64,000 bases of DNA from Paralvinella palmiformis (lineage: Eukaryota; Annelida; Polychaeta; Terebellida; Alvinellidae): NCBI GenBank assembly GCA_025642065.1, contig JAODUP010000964.1:62501-126500 (forward strand). Direction: 5' to 3'. The notes beneath the pieces were generated by a model. The model made no database searches. It was not told where the DNA came from and saw only the letters and a program-made list of their open reading frames with translations. Each line of letters begins with the position of its first letter. The first letter of the stretch is position 1. Both the position numbers and the translations under genes were made by a program. Below, in pieces: positions 29,101 to 35,154 of this stretch.

Positions 29101-31112
29101 GATCTGAACACACGCACACACACCCACACATATGCACACGCAAAATGGTTGTATATAATCACTAATGAGAGGGCGCCTCCGTGGTCTAATTGATAGCGTG
29201 TTGGACCACAGATAATTACCATCTGAGTTCGAATCTCGGTGTGGAGGGTATTTCATCTTTGACTTCGCTCCATGACCTTTGGAGGTCGCTCGGCCCAATT
29301 AGCTTAACATGTGCACAGAAGTGGCCGTTAAACATCAGTCAATCTCAGTTATATGGCCTGGGGCTACAAATGATAATTTGATGGATTATACTTAATCAAA
29401 ATGTATTGTATTGTAGTCCTAAATAAATAAAATCAATCAATCAATCAATCAATTATACTCACTAATGTTGGAATCAACTAAATATCCACTACTTTGCTCT
29501 ATCGTTGACATTTGTCTGTTTCTAGTTTCTGACACTGAAGAGTGGTGATGAGAGGATACATCTAATACCAGTACTGACGACGATGTTAAAATTTAGTCCC
29601 GAGGAGAAGGACAAACTGACAGAAATAGCACAAGGTAGATAGAATGTTTTGTTTAATTCCACATTCATCTTTGGACTATATTCTGGCATGTTCTATGGCT
29701 GATAACATGTTAATTAGTTCAGTGTTGTGTATATTTCATTATCATACAATATCTGTTTATTTATTTTTGCTCACAGTCAAAATCCATCATTGGTAGTCCA
29801 AGATAGTTCAGTTTGAATTAGGCACTTAGTTGTTTGATTGGGTCTGCTTTGTAAATGTGGGTTATAAACCTGTGTTATCCTGTGCCGCTGTTAATTTTTC
29901 TGTGCGTGACTAACAATTAAAGGCATCAAATTGATAATAATTTATCTTATTCATCAAATTATTTATTTATGACTGAAAACAATCAGCAGGAAGTTGGTAG
30001 ATTCAGACTTGGTACATTTCTTTTATTGTCCACCGCCTCACTCTAGAGCCACCATAATATCTATTTAGTGAACCTTTATGGATGGTTGCTGAAGTCTTTA
30101 AGTTGTTAGACACAATTTCTAATTGTATTTGTTATATAACAGTGACAATTTGTGACAACATTAATAATGATAACAATACAGTCTGGCATCATTATAATGA
30201 GGCATCTGGTGGTCCATGGATATTCGCTGGACTTTGGATAGCAGTATCTCGTCACATATTTTCTCCATTTGAGAACATCAGAATAATAACAACAATATCT
30301 ACTTTAGGAAAGCTAATCAATACTTTGGCGTACTTTTCTGGACACTATCGCGGGACAGTCTGGATTGTGATTCGCCTTGCTATGTCCTTGCAATCACCTC
30401 CAATTTCAGTCCAATGGAGTAGTATTCTTGTTTCAACATTTTGCTTGAGATCTGTCCTTGCTTGTGCTCTCTATATAATATGGAAAGATAGCGTTATTTG
30501 GATGGAAATATTTTTTCTCTTTTGAATCTATGTGAATAGTAAAGAGCCTGTGATTTATGGTGTATTTTCTATAATTGGTAGTAAGGCACCCTACATTATA
30601 TCCGTGTCCGTGGTATATTTGGGTCAGACTATAATAAAGCCTTTTTAAAAATTTATTTCTAAAACTAGCCATTTACTGAGAAAAACCTAACTAGATTATG
30701 TGGTTAAATGTAGGATTGAGGATATTGCATTGGTCTTCTGATAACCTACATTTAATTAGTCATGTTTAATACATAATGATTTTTTTAAACAAACTTTGGT
30801 GTTTTTTTTTTTAAACACACTTTTATGGTATTTATTGATTTTGCCAGAAGTATACTCCAAACAAAACATGAATTATAGATATTGTTTTAGATCACTATGG
30901 AGTTGTAAGGTCTACTTTGATAAATAGTAAATTATTACCTGAAGGTACTTTTTATGGGATGTTTTGTTCACATTTCCTGCATCAATATGTTTGAAGATAA
31001 TCATTCAAATCATCCATTTGGTAAACTTTTAAACCCATGTGCTACCTTATGGTGTGCTATAATGTTAACCTATTGGTAGCATTTTACTAGCCCTTCATTT
31101 TATTTCTATATT

Positions 31113-31185
<73 letters not shown>

Positions 31186-31665
31186 ATGATACATATAGAG
31201 AGGCAACAGGCACAGAGCATCAACATATCTAAACATCCTTTGACAGCTACCTCCAAAAATCTAAATCTAAATACAAATATACATACATCAATCTAAATAT
31301 AAAATTTTCATACCTCCACATATCGATACATATATGCGTATACCTATGCATGTGTCTGGTCTACTCATCAGCCTGTGGGAACCAGCTAATTAGCTTTTCG
31401 TACGCGACAAATATGTCACGGCCACAGGAAAGCGGCTACATTCAGGCTACGCAAAAGTTTAATACTGAGAAATATACAGAGATAAGCTGCTGGGCTGTTG
31501 GCCTCAATTGTTAGAATTATATCACCACTCTTATAAAATATAATTTTCAATGTTCTTATTACAACAGGTGATGAGCCGGTATCACCTGGAGCACAGATAC
31601 AAGGAGCAGAAAACAAACCAGCTGGCTGGGGCACATATCTACATCGGTGGTCTGGAATGGTCTAA
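1..31665 (+). CDS. GCC2: GCC2 (GCC185) golgin, 3' part of gene, 21 exons visible
   Basis: Known role of the family: a trans-Golgi network golgin that tethers endosome-derived vesicles and is recruited through its C-terminal GRIP domain with Arl1/Rab6-type GTPases. Seen here: 21 exons joined in consistent phase give about 1567 residues. These are a heptad-rich coiled coil (first ~1350 residues), a linker with GMENTD, a short helix containing EIRRLERNQ, a GRIP domain starting MEYLKN, and a tail ending WGTYLHRWSGMV. These blocks run collinearly with vertebrate GCC2 as I remember it (for example AEKLQKE, EIADYER, YKVRVHSVLKQQK, ERHN, SPEEKDKLTE). Human GCC2 is about 1684 residues, so roughly 100-200 N-terminal residues and the promoter lie left of the window. 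All introns are GT-AG. Orthology is near certain; individual splice sites need transcript support. Confidence 0.95.
2832..2867. repeat. (CA)n microsatellite, intron A-B
   Basis: About 12 uninterrupted CA units after a CT-rich lead. The rest of the 905-base intron shows nothing else. Confidence 0.95.
3291..3422 (+). CDS. GCC2: GCC2 exon B
   Basis: There are 44 codons, phase 0 to 0. A strong ttttttgcag acceptor precedes and a gtatgt donor follows. The peptide NNSDDFKTRVGKLEKQLREK continues into NKFKQLALKAKKDAAEAKTK. This matches the KxKAKKxL block of vertebrate GCC2 that follows its large exon. Confidence 0.93.
3462..4349 (+). mobile_element. element P copy 1, TA-flanked inverted-repeat DNA transposon
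   Basis: An 888-base element inside intron B-C. It starts ctgtaggtcccggccatta and ends with the inverted form taatggccgggacttacgg, with TA on both sides (3460-3461, 4350-4351). Subterminal copies of a cggcttaatgg motif lie inside both ends. No transposase reading frame is present, so it is non-autonomous. TA duplication points to the Tc1/mariner/pogo group; the terminal sequence recalls pogo/Tigger elements, which is inference. Confidence 0.8.
4627..4758 (+). CDS. GCC2: GCC2 exon C
   Basis: There are 44 codons, phase 0 to 0. The acceptor is atgaag after a T/C-rich tract and the donor is gtaaca. The peptide begins LEASNKLLETLK and ends SQHIQNFQ. An ATG at 4576 opens the same frame further left, but that segment lies in the intron and is not part of the coiled coil. 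Confidence 0.88.
5403..5467. repeat. tandem direct repeat next to exon D acceptor
   Basis: A 27-base string beginning ttttacgagtgaaaatattg occurs at 5403-5429 and again at 5441-5467, 38 bases apart. The second copy ends 46 bases before the exon D acceptor. Confidence 0.9.
5514..5702 (+). CDS. GCC2: GCC2 exon D
   Basis: There are 63 codons, phase 0 to 0. The acceptor is ctgaccag at 5513 and the donor gtaaat at 5703. The peptide runs from SLQAEYDKLETLLEEEKEQR to QVDCLQRDIK. An earlier GT at 5675 (after ITQ) is also in frame and could give a shorter form. The longer end is preferred because the heptads continue and the donor is better. Confidence 0.88.
6289..6345 (+). mobile_element. tRNA-like fragment, possible SINE head
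   Basis: The string atggcccagtgggtaagagc followed by gttggc resembles a tRNA A box and D arm. No matching B box in position and no recognisable family, so it is a worn tRNA-derived fragment at best. Confidence 0.3.
6724..7094. mobile_element. hAT-like MITE, decayed
   Basis: Ends cagggatcccatgtgccttgg and, inverted, catggttcccacagacaagg share about 70% identity. The interior is rich in tcctggaaa/ggaaaagtc motifs typical of invertebrate hAT MITEs with CAGGGTTCCCA termini. No 8-base duplication survives. Apparent 60-residue frames at 6741-6977 are inside it and not genes. It lies in intron D-E. Confidence 0.45.
7840..8724 (+). mobile_element. element P copy 2
   Basis: An 885-base copy in intron D-E. 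Its 24-base ends beginning ccgtaggtcccggccatta are perfect inverses, flanked by TA at 7838-7839 and 8725-8726. The interior aligns with copy 1 throughout. This is the cleanest copy for defining the ends. Confidence 0.85.
9745..9831 (+). CDS. GCC2: GCC2 exon E
   Basis: There are 29 codons, phase 0 to 0. The acceptor is ttatccgcag and the donor gtaagt. The peptide DLESQKLLLEQEKLAEKLQK is followed by ELILHEKAE. The AEKLQKE string matches vertebrate GCC2 at nearly the same distance from exon B, so no exon seems to be missing in the 4-kb intron before it. Confidence 0.92.
9832..11143. other. intron E-F, no feature beyond a (TA)n tract
   Basis: A TA run at 10628-10655 and a short GT run near 10971 are all I see. 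Confidence 0.6.
11144..11269 (+). CDS. GCC2: GCC2 exon F
   Basis: There are 42 codons, phase 0 to 0. The acceptor is tttctcaacag and the donor gtagag. The peptide runs from LEERLKQTQLEEVEEEKNHQ to VAELENKLDHARK, pure coiled coil. Vertebrate GCC2 has a comparable but slightly shorter stretch here. Confidence 0.9.
11574..12679 (-). mobile_element. element P copy 3, interrupted by a SINE
   Basis: Opposite orientation to copies 1 and 2, in intron F-G, flanked by TA at 11572-11573 and 12680-12681. It is longer because a SINE-A (12053-12206) sits inside it. Without the SINE and one copy of its duplication, the length returns to about 0.94 kb. Confidence 0.85.
12053..12206 (+). mobile_element. SINE-A copy, nested in element P copy 3
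   Basis: tRNA-like head with A box near tggtctagcgg and B box near ggtttgaatct. A body with cggcccatttagcc-like sequence follows, then cacaaaagtggccgtaaaac and a (ATC)n tail. It is flanked by a 14-base duplication, cccagacacaaaat at 12039-12052 and cccagacacaatat at 12207-12220. It lacks the gtttcatctttgactt segment seen in other copies. Confidence 0.9.
12829..12991 (+). CDS. GCC2: GCC2 exon G
   Basis: This exon has 54 codons plus one base (phase 0 to 1). The acceptor is atacttatag and the donor gtaaca at 12992, after CTGG. The peptide EAQQSNMMDLEIADYERTVQ aligns with the vertebrate AQQ-EIADYER block. The split codon joins to exon H as GAG (Glu), which fixes the donor choice. Confidence 0.92.
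13835..14056. mobile_element. possible hAT-like MITE
   Basis: Starts cagggaaaacacggggaatt and ends with inverted cagggtatccacagaattt, with caggg...ccctg termini and a second gggaattt motif inside each end. No duplication seen. It lies in intron G-H. Confidence 0.35.
14615..14643. repeat. (TA)n microsatellite
   Basis: Pure TA run in intron G-H. Confidence 0.95.
14931..15118 (+). mobile_element. SINE-A copy
   Basis: Full-length copy in intron G-H. The head has tggtctagttggtagtg and gagttcgaatcttgg; the middle has tttcatctttgacttcac; the tail has cggcccatttagcc and acaaaagtggctgtaaaac. Confidence 0.85.
15441..15541 (+). CDS. GCC2: GCC2 exon H
   Basis: This exon has two bases plus 33 codons (phase 1 to 0). 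The acceptor is cacgtttcag and the donor gtacgt. The peptide is (E)SAESQCSQSEERANKLKQ followed by MLVKVKKDLADAKKL, which matches the vertebrate IKQLLVKTKKELADSK block. The next exon lies 4.65 kb downstream across a repeat-loaded intron. Confidence 0.93.
15901..15958 (+). mobile_element. SINE-A, strongly 5'-truncated
   Basis: Only the last 58 bases are present (ccatttagcc through acaaaagtggccataaaac and the ATC tail). They are bracketed by a perfect 13-base duplication, caaactcatggtc, at 15888-15900 and 15959-15971. Confidence 0.9.
16021..17290. repeat. about 875-base tandem duplication in intron H-I
   Basis: A (CA)n tract (16021-16076), about 235 bases of unique intron and the start of element P recur at 16919 onward with the same order and only a few differences. 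Offsets are 874-876 bases. The filler between the copies (about 16871-16918) matches neither. Confidence 0.8.
16313..16870 (-). mobile_element. element P copy 4, truncated by tandem duplication
   Basis: The TA-flanked end (16311-16312) and about 560 bases of interior are present; the other end is missing. Sequence upstream and within matches copy 5 at an offset of about 875 bases, so this copy arose by local duplication, not by a separate insertion. Confidence 0.75.
17189..18058 (-). mobile_element. element P copy 5
   Basis: Complete copy with both ends, flanked by TA at 17187-17188 and 18059-18060. It lacks roughly 80 bases near one end (after the gtagtaccg string) that are present in copy 4, so the duplication preceded that deletion. 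Confidence 0.8.
18555..18658. repeat. (GT)n/(TA)n compound microsatellite
   Basis: GT-rich run followed by an interrupted TA run of about 60 bases in intron H-I. A (GAT)n tract follows at 19211-19238. Confidence 0.95.
19600..19790. repeat. degenerate short repeats (tgtggttagaac motif)
   Basis: Variants of ctgtggttagaacactt recur about six times at 25-30-base spacing directly upstream of the minisatellite. Confidence 0.6.
19826..20112. repeat. minisatellite, about 20-base unit, before exon I
   Basis: About 14 imperfect units of the type tgtgtatcccagtgttatg. Because the unit is not a multiple of three and carries few stops, all three forward frames look open and Cys-rich; this is an artefact of the repeat. 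The tract ends about 78 bases before the exon I acceptor. Confidence 0.92.
20191..20268 (+). CDS. GCC2: GCC2 exon I
   Basis: There are 26 codons, phase 0 to 0. The acceptor is ctcattgcag and the donor gtaaga. The peptide is EGEQRSFDAQLRGKVEVLNQ followed by QNEEHK. A minisatellite ends only about 78 bases upstream of this acceptor. Spacing to the flanking conserved blocks equals that in vertebrate GCC2. Confidence 0.92.
20453..20632 (+). CDS. GCC2: GCC2 exon J
   Basis: There are 60 codons, phase 0 to 0. The acceptor is ttccacccgcag and the donor gtatct. The peptide starts IQIANLVAENHQLKERC, includes HQRTVRSLEAKVQSLE, and ends NTVLAEYDGYK. The final YK continues in exon K as VRVHSVLKQQK, a signature string of the family. 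Confidence 0.93.
20737..20816 (+). CDS. GCC2: GCC2 exon K
   Basis: This exon has 26 codons plus two bases (phase 0 to 2). The acceptor is tttttacaag and the donor gtgagt. The peptide VRVHSVLKQQKTKSQEEL is followed by TLEQEKKE. It is almost identical to the vertebrate VRVHNVLKQQKNKS block, the best conserved part of the rod. Confidence 0.94.
20817..21572. other. intron K-L, AT-rich, nothing recognised
   Basis: No repeat, RNA or coding signal seen on either strand. Confidence 0.6.
21573..21626 (+). CDS. GCC2: GCC2 exon L
   Basis: A 54-base exon (phase 2 to 2) encoding (R)EGVEKVFEQLKTKYQDI(S). The acceptor is gatcattttcag and the donor gtgtgt. It is small, but it keeps phase between K and M and preserves the heptads. 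Confidence 0.9.
22009..22196 (+). mobile_element. SINE-A copy with target-site duplication
   Basis: Full-length copy in intron L-M. A 12-base duplication brackets it: tgttacccgtag at 21997-22008 and tgttacctgtat at 22197-22208. The head has gtggtctaactggtagcg and cagttcgaatctcag. Confidence 0.88.
22225..22290 (+). mobile_element. SINE-B tail fragment
   Basis: The string catatgtctttgatgtgat followed by cagtgccagacataaac matches the SINE-B 3' end. It directly follows the SINE-A at 22009-22196. Short, so uncertain. Confidence 0.35.
22393..22515 (+). CDS. GCC2: GCC2 exon M
   Basis: A 123-base exon (phase 2 to 2). The acceptor is ttgttgaacag and the donor gtcagt. The peptide (S)NQLLTAQNENETLQEDLDR is followed by LQERHNTLLTDIQERERSWK. 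The ERHN block is collinear with vertebrate GCC2. Confidence 0.92.
22640..23846. other. intron M-N with trinucleotide and poly-C tracts
   Basis: A (CTA/CTG)-rich stretch at 22660-22750, the short SINE-A at 22815-22945, a C-run at 23410-23424, and otherwise unclassified sequence. Several 60-95-codon frames on both strands overlap each other and lack any recognisable motif. Confidence 0.5.
22815..22945 (+). mobile_element. SINE-A head with a different or missing tail
   Basis: The tRNA-like head (ctgtggcctaactggtag, ctggattcaaatgcc) and middle segment (tgttgcatctttcacttt, cattacctctgg) are present, but the usual cggcccatttagcc tail is absent. Flanks carry a 15-base near-duplication, acttccatctctctg at 22800-22814 and acttccatctccgtg at 22946-22960. 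It therefore inserted in this short form. Confidence 0.7.
23847..23949 (+). CDS. GCC2: GCC2 exon N
   Basis: A 103-base exon (phase 2 to 0). The acceptor is gtttcatatag and the donor gtagtg. The peptide is (R)LDHMTAERSATRSERVETI followed by KQLTLQNETLTATFK. The LTxQNExL string matches the vertebrate protein. Confidence 0.92.
24026..24217 (+). mobile_element. SINE-A copy, degenerate head
   Basis: The tail and B box (gagttcgaacctcagcgtgg) are well kept; the A-box end is worn. It is flanked by cagaattgatcggtg at 24011-24025 and cagaatttatcagtg at 24219-24233, a 15-base duplication with two mismatches. It lies in intron N-O; the rest of that intron shows nothing notable. Confidence 0.8.
24234..25531. 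other. intron N-O, nothing recognised after the SINE
   Basis: AT-rich sequence without repeats, RNA genes or conserved frames that I can see. Confidence 0.55.
25532..25747 (+). CDS. GCC2: GCC2 exon O
   Basis: There are 72 codons, phase 0 to 0. The acceptor is ttgtttcttag. The peptide EQIKLMQEDHQRTVDLLQHQ ends the main rod; a polar linker with HSPEHEEHKNGE follows. The donor at 25748 is the weak gttggt. A better-looking GT at 25752 would shift the frame and meet a stop in exon Q, so the weak donor is chosen. Confidence 0.88.
25866..25910 (+). CDS. GCC2: GCC2 exon P (micro-exon)
   Basis: There are 15 codons, GMENTDLDACPHRSL, phase 0 to 0, with an acgcag acceptor and a gtaaga donor. It matches the vertebrate EGEGMETTD linker. 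It is too short to see by ORF length and is supported by homology and phase only. Confidence 0.85.
26047..26106. repeat. (CA)n microsatellite, intron P-Q
   Basis: Imperfect CA run of about 60 bases. Apparent ORFs on both strands here are translations of the repeat. Confidence 0.95.
26361..26412. repeat. tandem 26-base repeat next to exon Q acceptor
   Basis: Two 26-base units, acatcccctcaatatgtgtt and acatccccccagtatgtgtt each followed by ttctg(t/c), lie immediately before the tatttcag acceptor at 26413-26420. Confidence 0.9.
26421..26493 (+). CDS. GCC2: GCC2 exon Q
   Basis: This exon has 24 codons plus one base (phase 0 to 1). The acceptor is tgctatttcag and the donor gtaagt. The peptide is STSSSIQSMIPFEQLISTGN followed by DDSA, corresponding to the Ser-rich SLEQLL linker of vertebrate GCC2. 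Confidence 0.88.
26678..26760 (+). CDS. GCC2: GCC2 exon R
   Basis: This exon has two bases plus 27 codons (phase 1 to 0). The acceptor is tatcttaag and the donor gtcagt. The peptide is (S)MKTIDLDEGPLKVSLSAAE followed by RRIEHLSE. It starts the short helix before the GRIP domain. Confidence 0.88.
26929..27068. mobile_element. 140-base hAT-type MITE with 8-base duplication
   Basis: Terminal inverted repeats are cagacatggggtcaatt and, inverted, cagaaatggggtcaatt (one mismatch in 17). They are flanked by a perfect 8-base duplication, gtagggat at 26921-26928 and 27069-27076. Inside are repeated tcaattccaattcca-type motifs. An 8-base duplication with CAG...CTG ends is diagnostic of hAT elements. 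It lies in intron R-S. Confidence 0.88.
27398..27497 (+). mobile_element. non-LTR retrotransposon 3' tail fragment
   Basis: The string tctttgaatagctcctatta followed by an (ATT)n tract corresponds to cctttgaatggctcccgcta before the (ATT)n tail at 38820-38914. Only the 3' end was inserted, as is common for these elements. It lies in intron R-S. Confidence 0.5.
27876..28022 (+). CDS. GCC2: GCC2 exon S (start of GRIP domain)
   Basis: There are 49 codons, phase 0 to 0. The acceptor is catcttcatag and the donor the weak gttatt. The peptide contains VLNESEATVMRLTEQAKILK, EIRRLERNQ, and then the GRIP start NMEYLKNIVYK. The Tyr at 27999-28001 is the invariant GRIP tyrosine that, in this family, contacts Arl-type GTPases. 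Confidence 0.95.
28950..29080 (+). mobile_element. old, decayed SINE-A copy
   Basis: Only the 3' half aligns: ccttatctttgaaggtcac, then cccatttatactattatgtg, then cacaacaattt. It is worn enough to be much older than the neighbouring copy at 29170. Confidence 0.5.
29170..29343 (+). mobile_element. SINE-A copy
   Basis: Full head (gcctccgtggtctaattgat, gagttcgaatctcggtg) and tail (cggcccaattagctta, cacagaagtggccgttaaac), in intron S-T. No convincing duplication was seen. An (AATC)n tract follows at 29430-29453. Confidence 0.85.
29526..29634 (+). CDS. GCC2: GCC2 exon T (GRIP domain core)
   Basis: This exon has 36 codons plus one base (phase 0 to 1). The acceptor is ctgtttctag and the donor gtagat. 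The peptide is FLTLKSGDERIHLIPVLTTM followed by LKFSPEEKDKLTEIAQ, the remaining GRIP helices. It aligns along its whole length with vertebrate GCC2. Confidence 0.95.
29635..31567. other. intron T-U with a 147-codon frame of unknown meaning
   Basis: The last intron contains an open frame at 30082-30525 (+) with hydrophobic stretches but no recognised domain; Met/Ile/Leu richness fits AT-rich noise. A (TA)n(TG)n tract lies at 31115-31183. Confidence 0.4.
31115..31183. repeat. (TA)n(TG)n compound microsatellite
   Basis: About 15 TA units followed by about 19 TG units. Confidence 0.95.
31568..31665 (+). CDS. GCC2: GCC2 exon U (C-terminus and stop)
   Basis: The acceptor is attacaacag. The split Gly codon is followed by DEPVSPGAQIQGAENKP and AGWGTYLHRWSGMV, then TAA at 31663-31665. 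The GW(A/G)xYLHxWSG ending is a hallmark of GCC2 and confirms that the last exon is found. Confidence 0.95.
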
Positions 31666-32014
31666 CATGATATGCTTGTGTAAATGACAACTTCTGTTTT
31701 TGCACGAATTTGTATAGTTTCTATTTTGTACAGGTGACTCTGTTGGCAACAATCGTTTTGTTGTTAAGAGATTTTGTTATAACTAGTCAACTACTGGTGT
31801 GACAAATATTTCTTTTTAGACTATCATGAATTTTAGCAATTTTTGGTTGACATACCCATTACAATATCTGATTACACACCAATTAAATCCTTAGAAATAT
31901 GAAAAAGCATACTCACACTGAATTCTACATGTGAACCACAGATATATGTATATATATGGCACCATATTCTGTGTATATAATACAGATATTGTTCCGGTTT
32001 CTGGTTATTCGTAG

Positions 32015-32049
<35 letters not shown>

Positions 32050-33111
32050 TAATTAACAACTTGTATATAAGAAATTAGGTATACTTAACAAAGCAACACC
32101 TAATTTGGGAGCAGTATTAACACATTACTGGGTCAGTTTTTATGACTTTTGCATTTTTCATTATATACTTAATTCGCTTATGTTCCTTTAGATTTGTTTT
32201 GAAATTTGCTGATTTATCATCTGTCGTACAGCACTTGCTGGAAAAGTAATAGTCTCATTCTGTCATAACGTTGGGTGTTTAATATGCACATGACATTTAA
32301 AACAAAAGTAGTTATTGTAAGCAACGAACTCGTTTTGTTTTTAAATAATGTATTTCGCTGCAGCGATATCTGGTTGCCACACCATGTTAGCCTGTTGCTT
32401 TGGAAGGTGTGTGATCTGTACAATTAAATCGATGCTATTGAGCCCGGTCAGTAAGCTTCACCGTATAGCTGGCTCGTTTACAAGAAGCAATCCTTTAGGA
32501 TGTCCCTTACGACAACAATGATAAAGTCTGCAGTGTACATCCCCTGCTCTACGTCATCTTATATAGAGTGTTATCCCCTTAATATTAATATTGTGTCTTG
32601 ATCTACGACAAAGAAGCTATCATTGTTTATTATTATAGTCTAATATTTCATTGAAGTCTTCATTGATTTGTTTTCATAATAGTGCCTTATCACGTGACTG
32701 GTTGATCTCGTTACATATATAATCAATTACAGTGTGAGCTGCCGCATACTTAAGAAACGTCTCTGATTATTTGATATGTTAAGTAAATGGAGTTATTTGT
32801 GGGGAAATTTGTCAAGATTGATGCACATTTTTTGAACCTCTGTTCGGGCGCCGTCTTCAATTTGTGCTGGCAAGAAATATTGTCAGCCATTGAATGCTAA
32901 CCGTGTGTTGTGTTGCGTAGCATTTTATTCTGGATTTTGTGTTAAATGAAGTTTGTAGGTGTGTATGTATGTATGTATGCATTGATCTATTGATTTCTGT
33001 GAAGTATCAATATACAAACATTCAAAGGCATTTCTTCTGTGCACGTATGCGGTGATGGATGTATGTACATAATACACACACATACACACAAACATAGGGA
33101 GACATACAGCG

Positions 33112-33260
33112 ATAACCGTTCTAACTCATATACCCAGGTTGTGGATTAAAATCTGGCTCATTCTCGTATTTGTGGGATATCTTTCCATATAAAGTTGCCC
33201 CTCACCCATATGTCTGAGGTGTGACCAGTGGCAAGCCTCAACTCCACTCAACGCCATATT
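33112..33260 (+). mobile_element. SINE-B copy
   Basis: tRNA-like head (aaccgttctaactcatatac, gtggattaaaatctgg). The body ends in catatgtctgaggtgtgacc and agtggcaagcctcaac, the same tail as the copies at 34.8 and 48.1 kb. Confidence 0.6.
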
Positions 33261-33554
33261 TCATCTATAAATTAATTGTGGAGATTTTAATATTTATCTG
33301 TGATAGAAATGATCCTAATTGTTGTCGGGTTAATAATTTGATGCTGGTTGAGCGTCTTTTCTGTTTAATATCTAATTGGCTCCTTCTATCATCCACCTGC
33401 AAAGACATGTACATAACAGCAAATTGTACTTAATTCAAATGTGAACATGCTAGCTTCAGTTGCTTTATTTAAGTCATATTTCTCATTGAGAAATGTTGAC
33501 TGATAATATTTATTGAATGTGCAGGTTATAAAAAACAAGACTAAGTGTATTTCC

Positions 33555-33568
33555 TCTCTCTTCTCTCT

Positions 33569-33611
<43 letters not shown>

Positions 33612-33641
33612 TGGTATATATATATATATATATATATATAT
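33555..33641. repeat. (CT)n/(TA)n microsatellite
   Basis: Short CT tract, then two TA runs separated by ctgg. Open frames on both strands here are repeat translations. Confidence 0.95.
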
Positions 33642-34335
33642 TACGCGGGTAATACTGTATGTTATTCTTACAACATTGCTTCTGTAACTGTGTACATATC
33701 CAGACAAAGTCAACCTATTTTGTTGTATAATTTCTGTGTATCCTGAGTAATACATAAGTAAGACATTGAGATGTTATCATGGTTACGTCCACATTCGGTA
33801 TTGCGGTTGTATAAAGAAAAGTGTTACCACTTAAGACGATTGGTGTATTTAACTGGGCCGGGGACCATTTTGTATTCGGTGGCTGAAGTGTACACAAGGC
33901 TTGTCACTGTGGGCACATATCAGAAAACGTTGTTGTCACTCGTCTGCGATCATGCCCAGGTCACTAATATTGTAGTATCGGATGTCCAGTTGTCTGTGAG
34001 GGAAGTTGTGGATGCATCCGGCCATGTTAGTAGTAGTTGTGTGGGCAAGTGAATTGAAAGTCAATCTTTTTTGTTTGTTGAAGTTATTGTTGCGTTGTGT
34101 CGTCTATGTCTGGATCTTTGCCATTTATAATGCTAGTTGGTGTATATCGAGAGTTCAACGTTCACCCCAAATTAATGCATATTTAATACCAATTATGTGA
34201 TATGCATATGCTTGGTATGTGGTCAAATCGTCATGTATTAATGGAGACGCTATATTAGGTGATGGAAGTGCACTGATCATTGATTATCATAGTTCATGTT
34301 TAAATAAATAAAACCCATTTGCAATTTATTTCGTT

Positions 34336-34369
<34 letters not shown>

Positions 34370-34814
34370 CTCGAACATAAACAAATACATATACAGGGAC
34401 TAGCTAATATGTGATTTTTGGTGTAAAAGTAGTTAGATAATATTTTTGGAATTGTGTGTGTGTTTGTGCGTTGCTTCCACATTCCTCAAAGTAGGTTCAA
34501 TTGTGAATGTATAATTAATTAAAGGCCTTCCACTTGCCTGTATGTCTGTGTATGATGTACAACGATGAAAATGACCATGGTGATACGGATAGTTCAAGGC
34601 CTATTAATAAAGGTGGGTTATATATAAACTGGGTTTGCTGGGAATCTCAATAAAATTTTGAAATTATTCCCTTTGAGTTGTGTGTGTGTGTGTGTGTGTG
34701 CAATGCATGAAGAAGCGAATACAGCATGTGGAAGATTCACCAGGCTACTTTTCCGAAGTCACTGTATAACAATATCCTCAAAACGGTATCACTTACAAAC
34801 GTGAAAGGCTGTGG

Positions 34815-34985
34815 AATAGGACCTTGGATAGAATGGTGCGCTGCAAACTGCCAGCTTGGGGTGCAAAACTCATTGATAACTGTGATTGAGGGATGTTTCC
34901 CTCTGTAGTCGTGCTTCAGCCAGGTGTCATAGGCGTGACCAGGGCCGAGGTTAAGCAAAACACTAACTCACCGGCTTAGTGCCTG
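34815..34985 (+). mobile_element. SINE-B copy
   Basis: Aligns over about 150 bases with the reverse complement of 48058-48215. Shared parts are gctgcaaactgccagctt, gggatgtttccct, cttcagccaggtgtcat and gcgtgaccagggccgagg. Apparent short ORFs on both strands here are by-products. Confidence 0.65.
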
Positions 34986-35118
34986 AGAATAACATAATCG
35001 GGTCAATGTATGGTGGTTGTGAGGATTTTGTCTGTTTTAAGACCAGATTTATAACTATAATTTGATTGTTGCTTCTTTCAAAACTTAGTTTAAGATTTAT
35101 AAACCTTTATTGATGTTG

Positions 35119-35154
<36 letters not shown>

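Larger units (their letters stand above)
31666..34680 (+). other. possible GCC2 3' UTR with AATAAA signals
   Basis: No coding exon is seen for about 3 kb after the GCC2 stop. AATAAA motifs occur at 34606-34611 and 34649-34654; the second is followed within 30 bases by a TG-rich tract at 34680-34700, the usual order of a polyadenylation site. The region also holds TA repeats (32017-32046, 33580-33641), a CT tract at 33555-33580 and a SINE-B copy near 33115. A shorter UTR is equally possible. Confidence 0.25.

Noticed and set aside
33771..34052. 93-codon frame after GCC2
   Set aside because: No recognisable motif, no clear splice or promoter context, and it lies in the probable 3' UTR.
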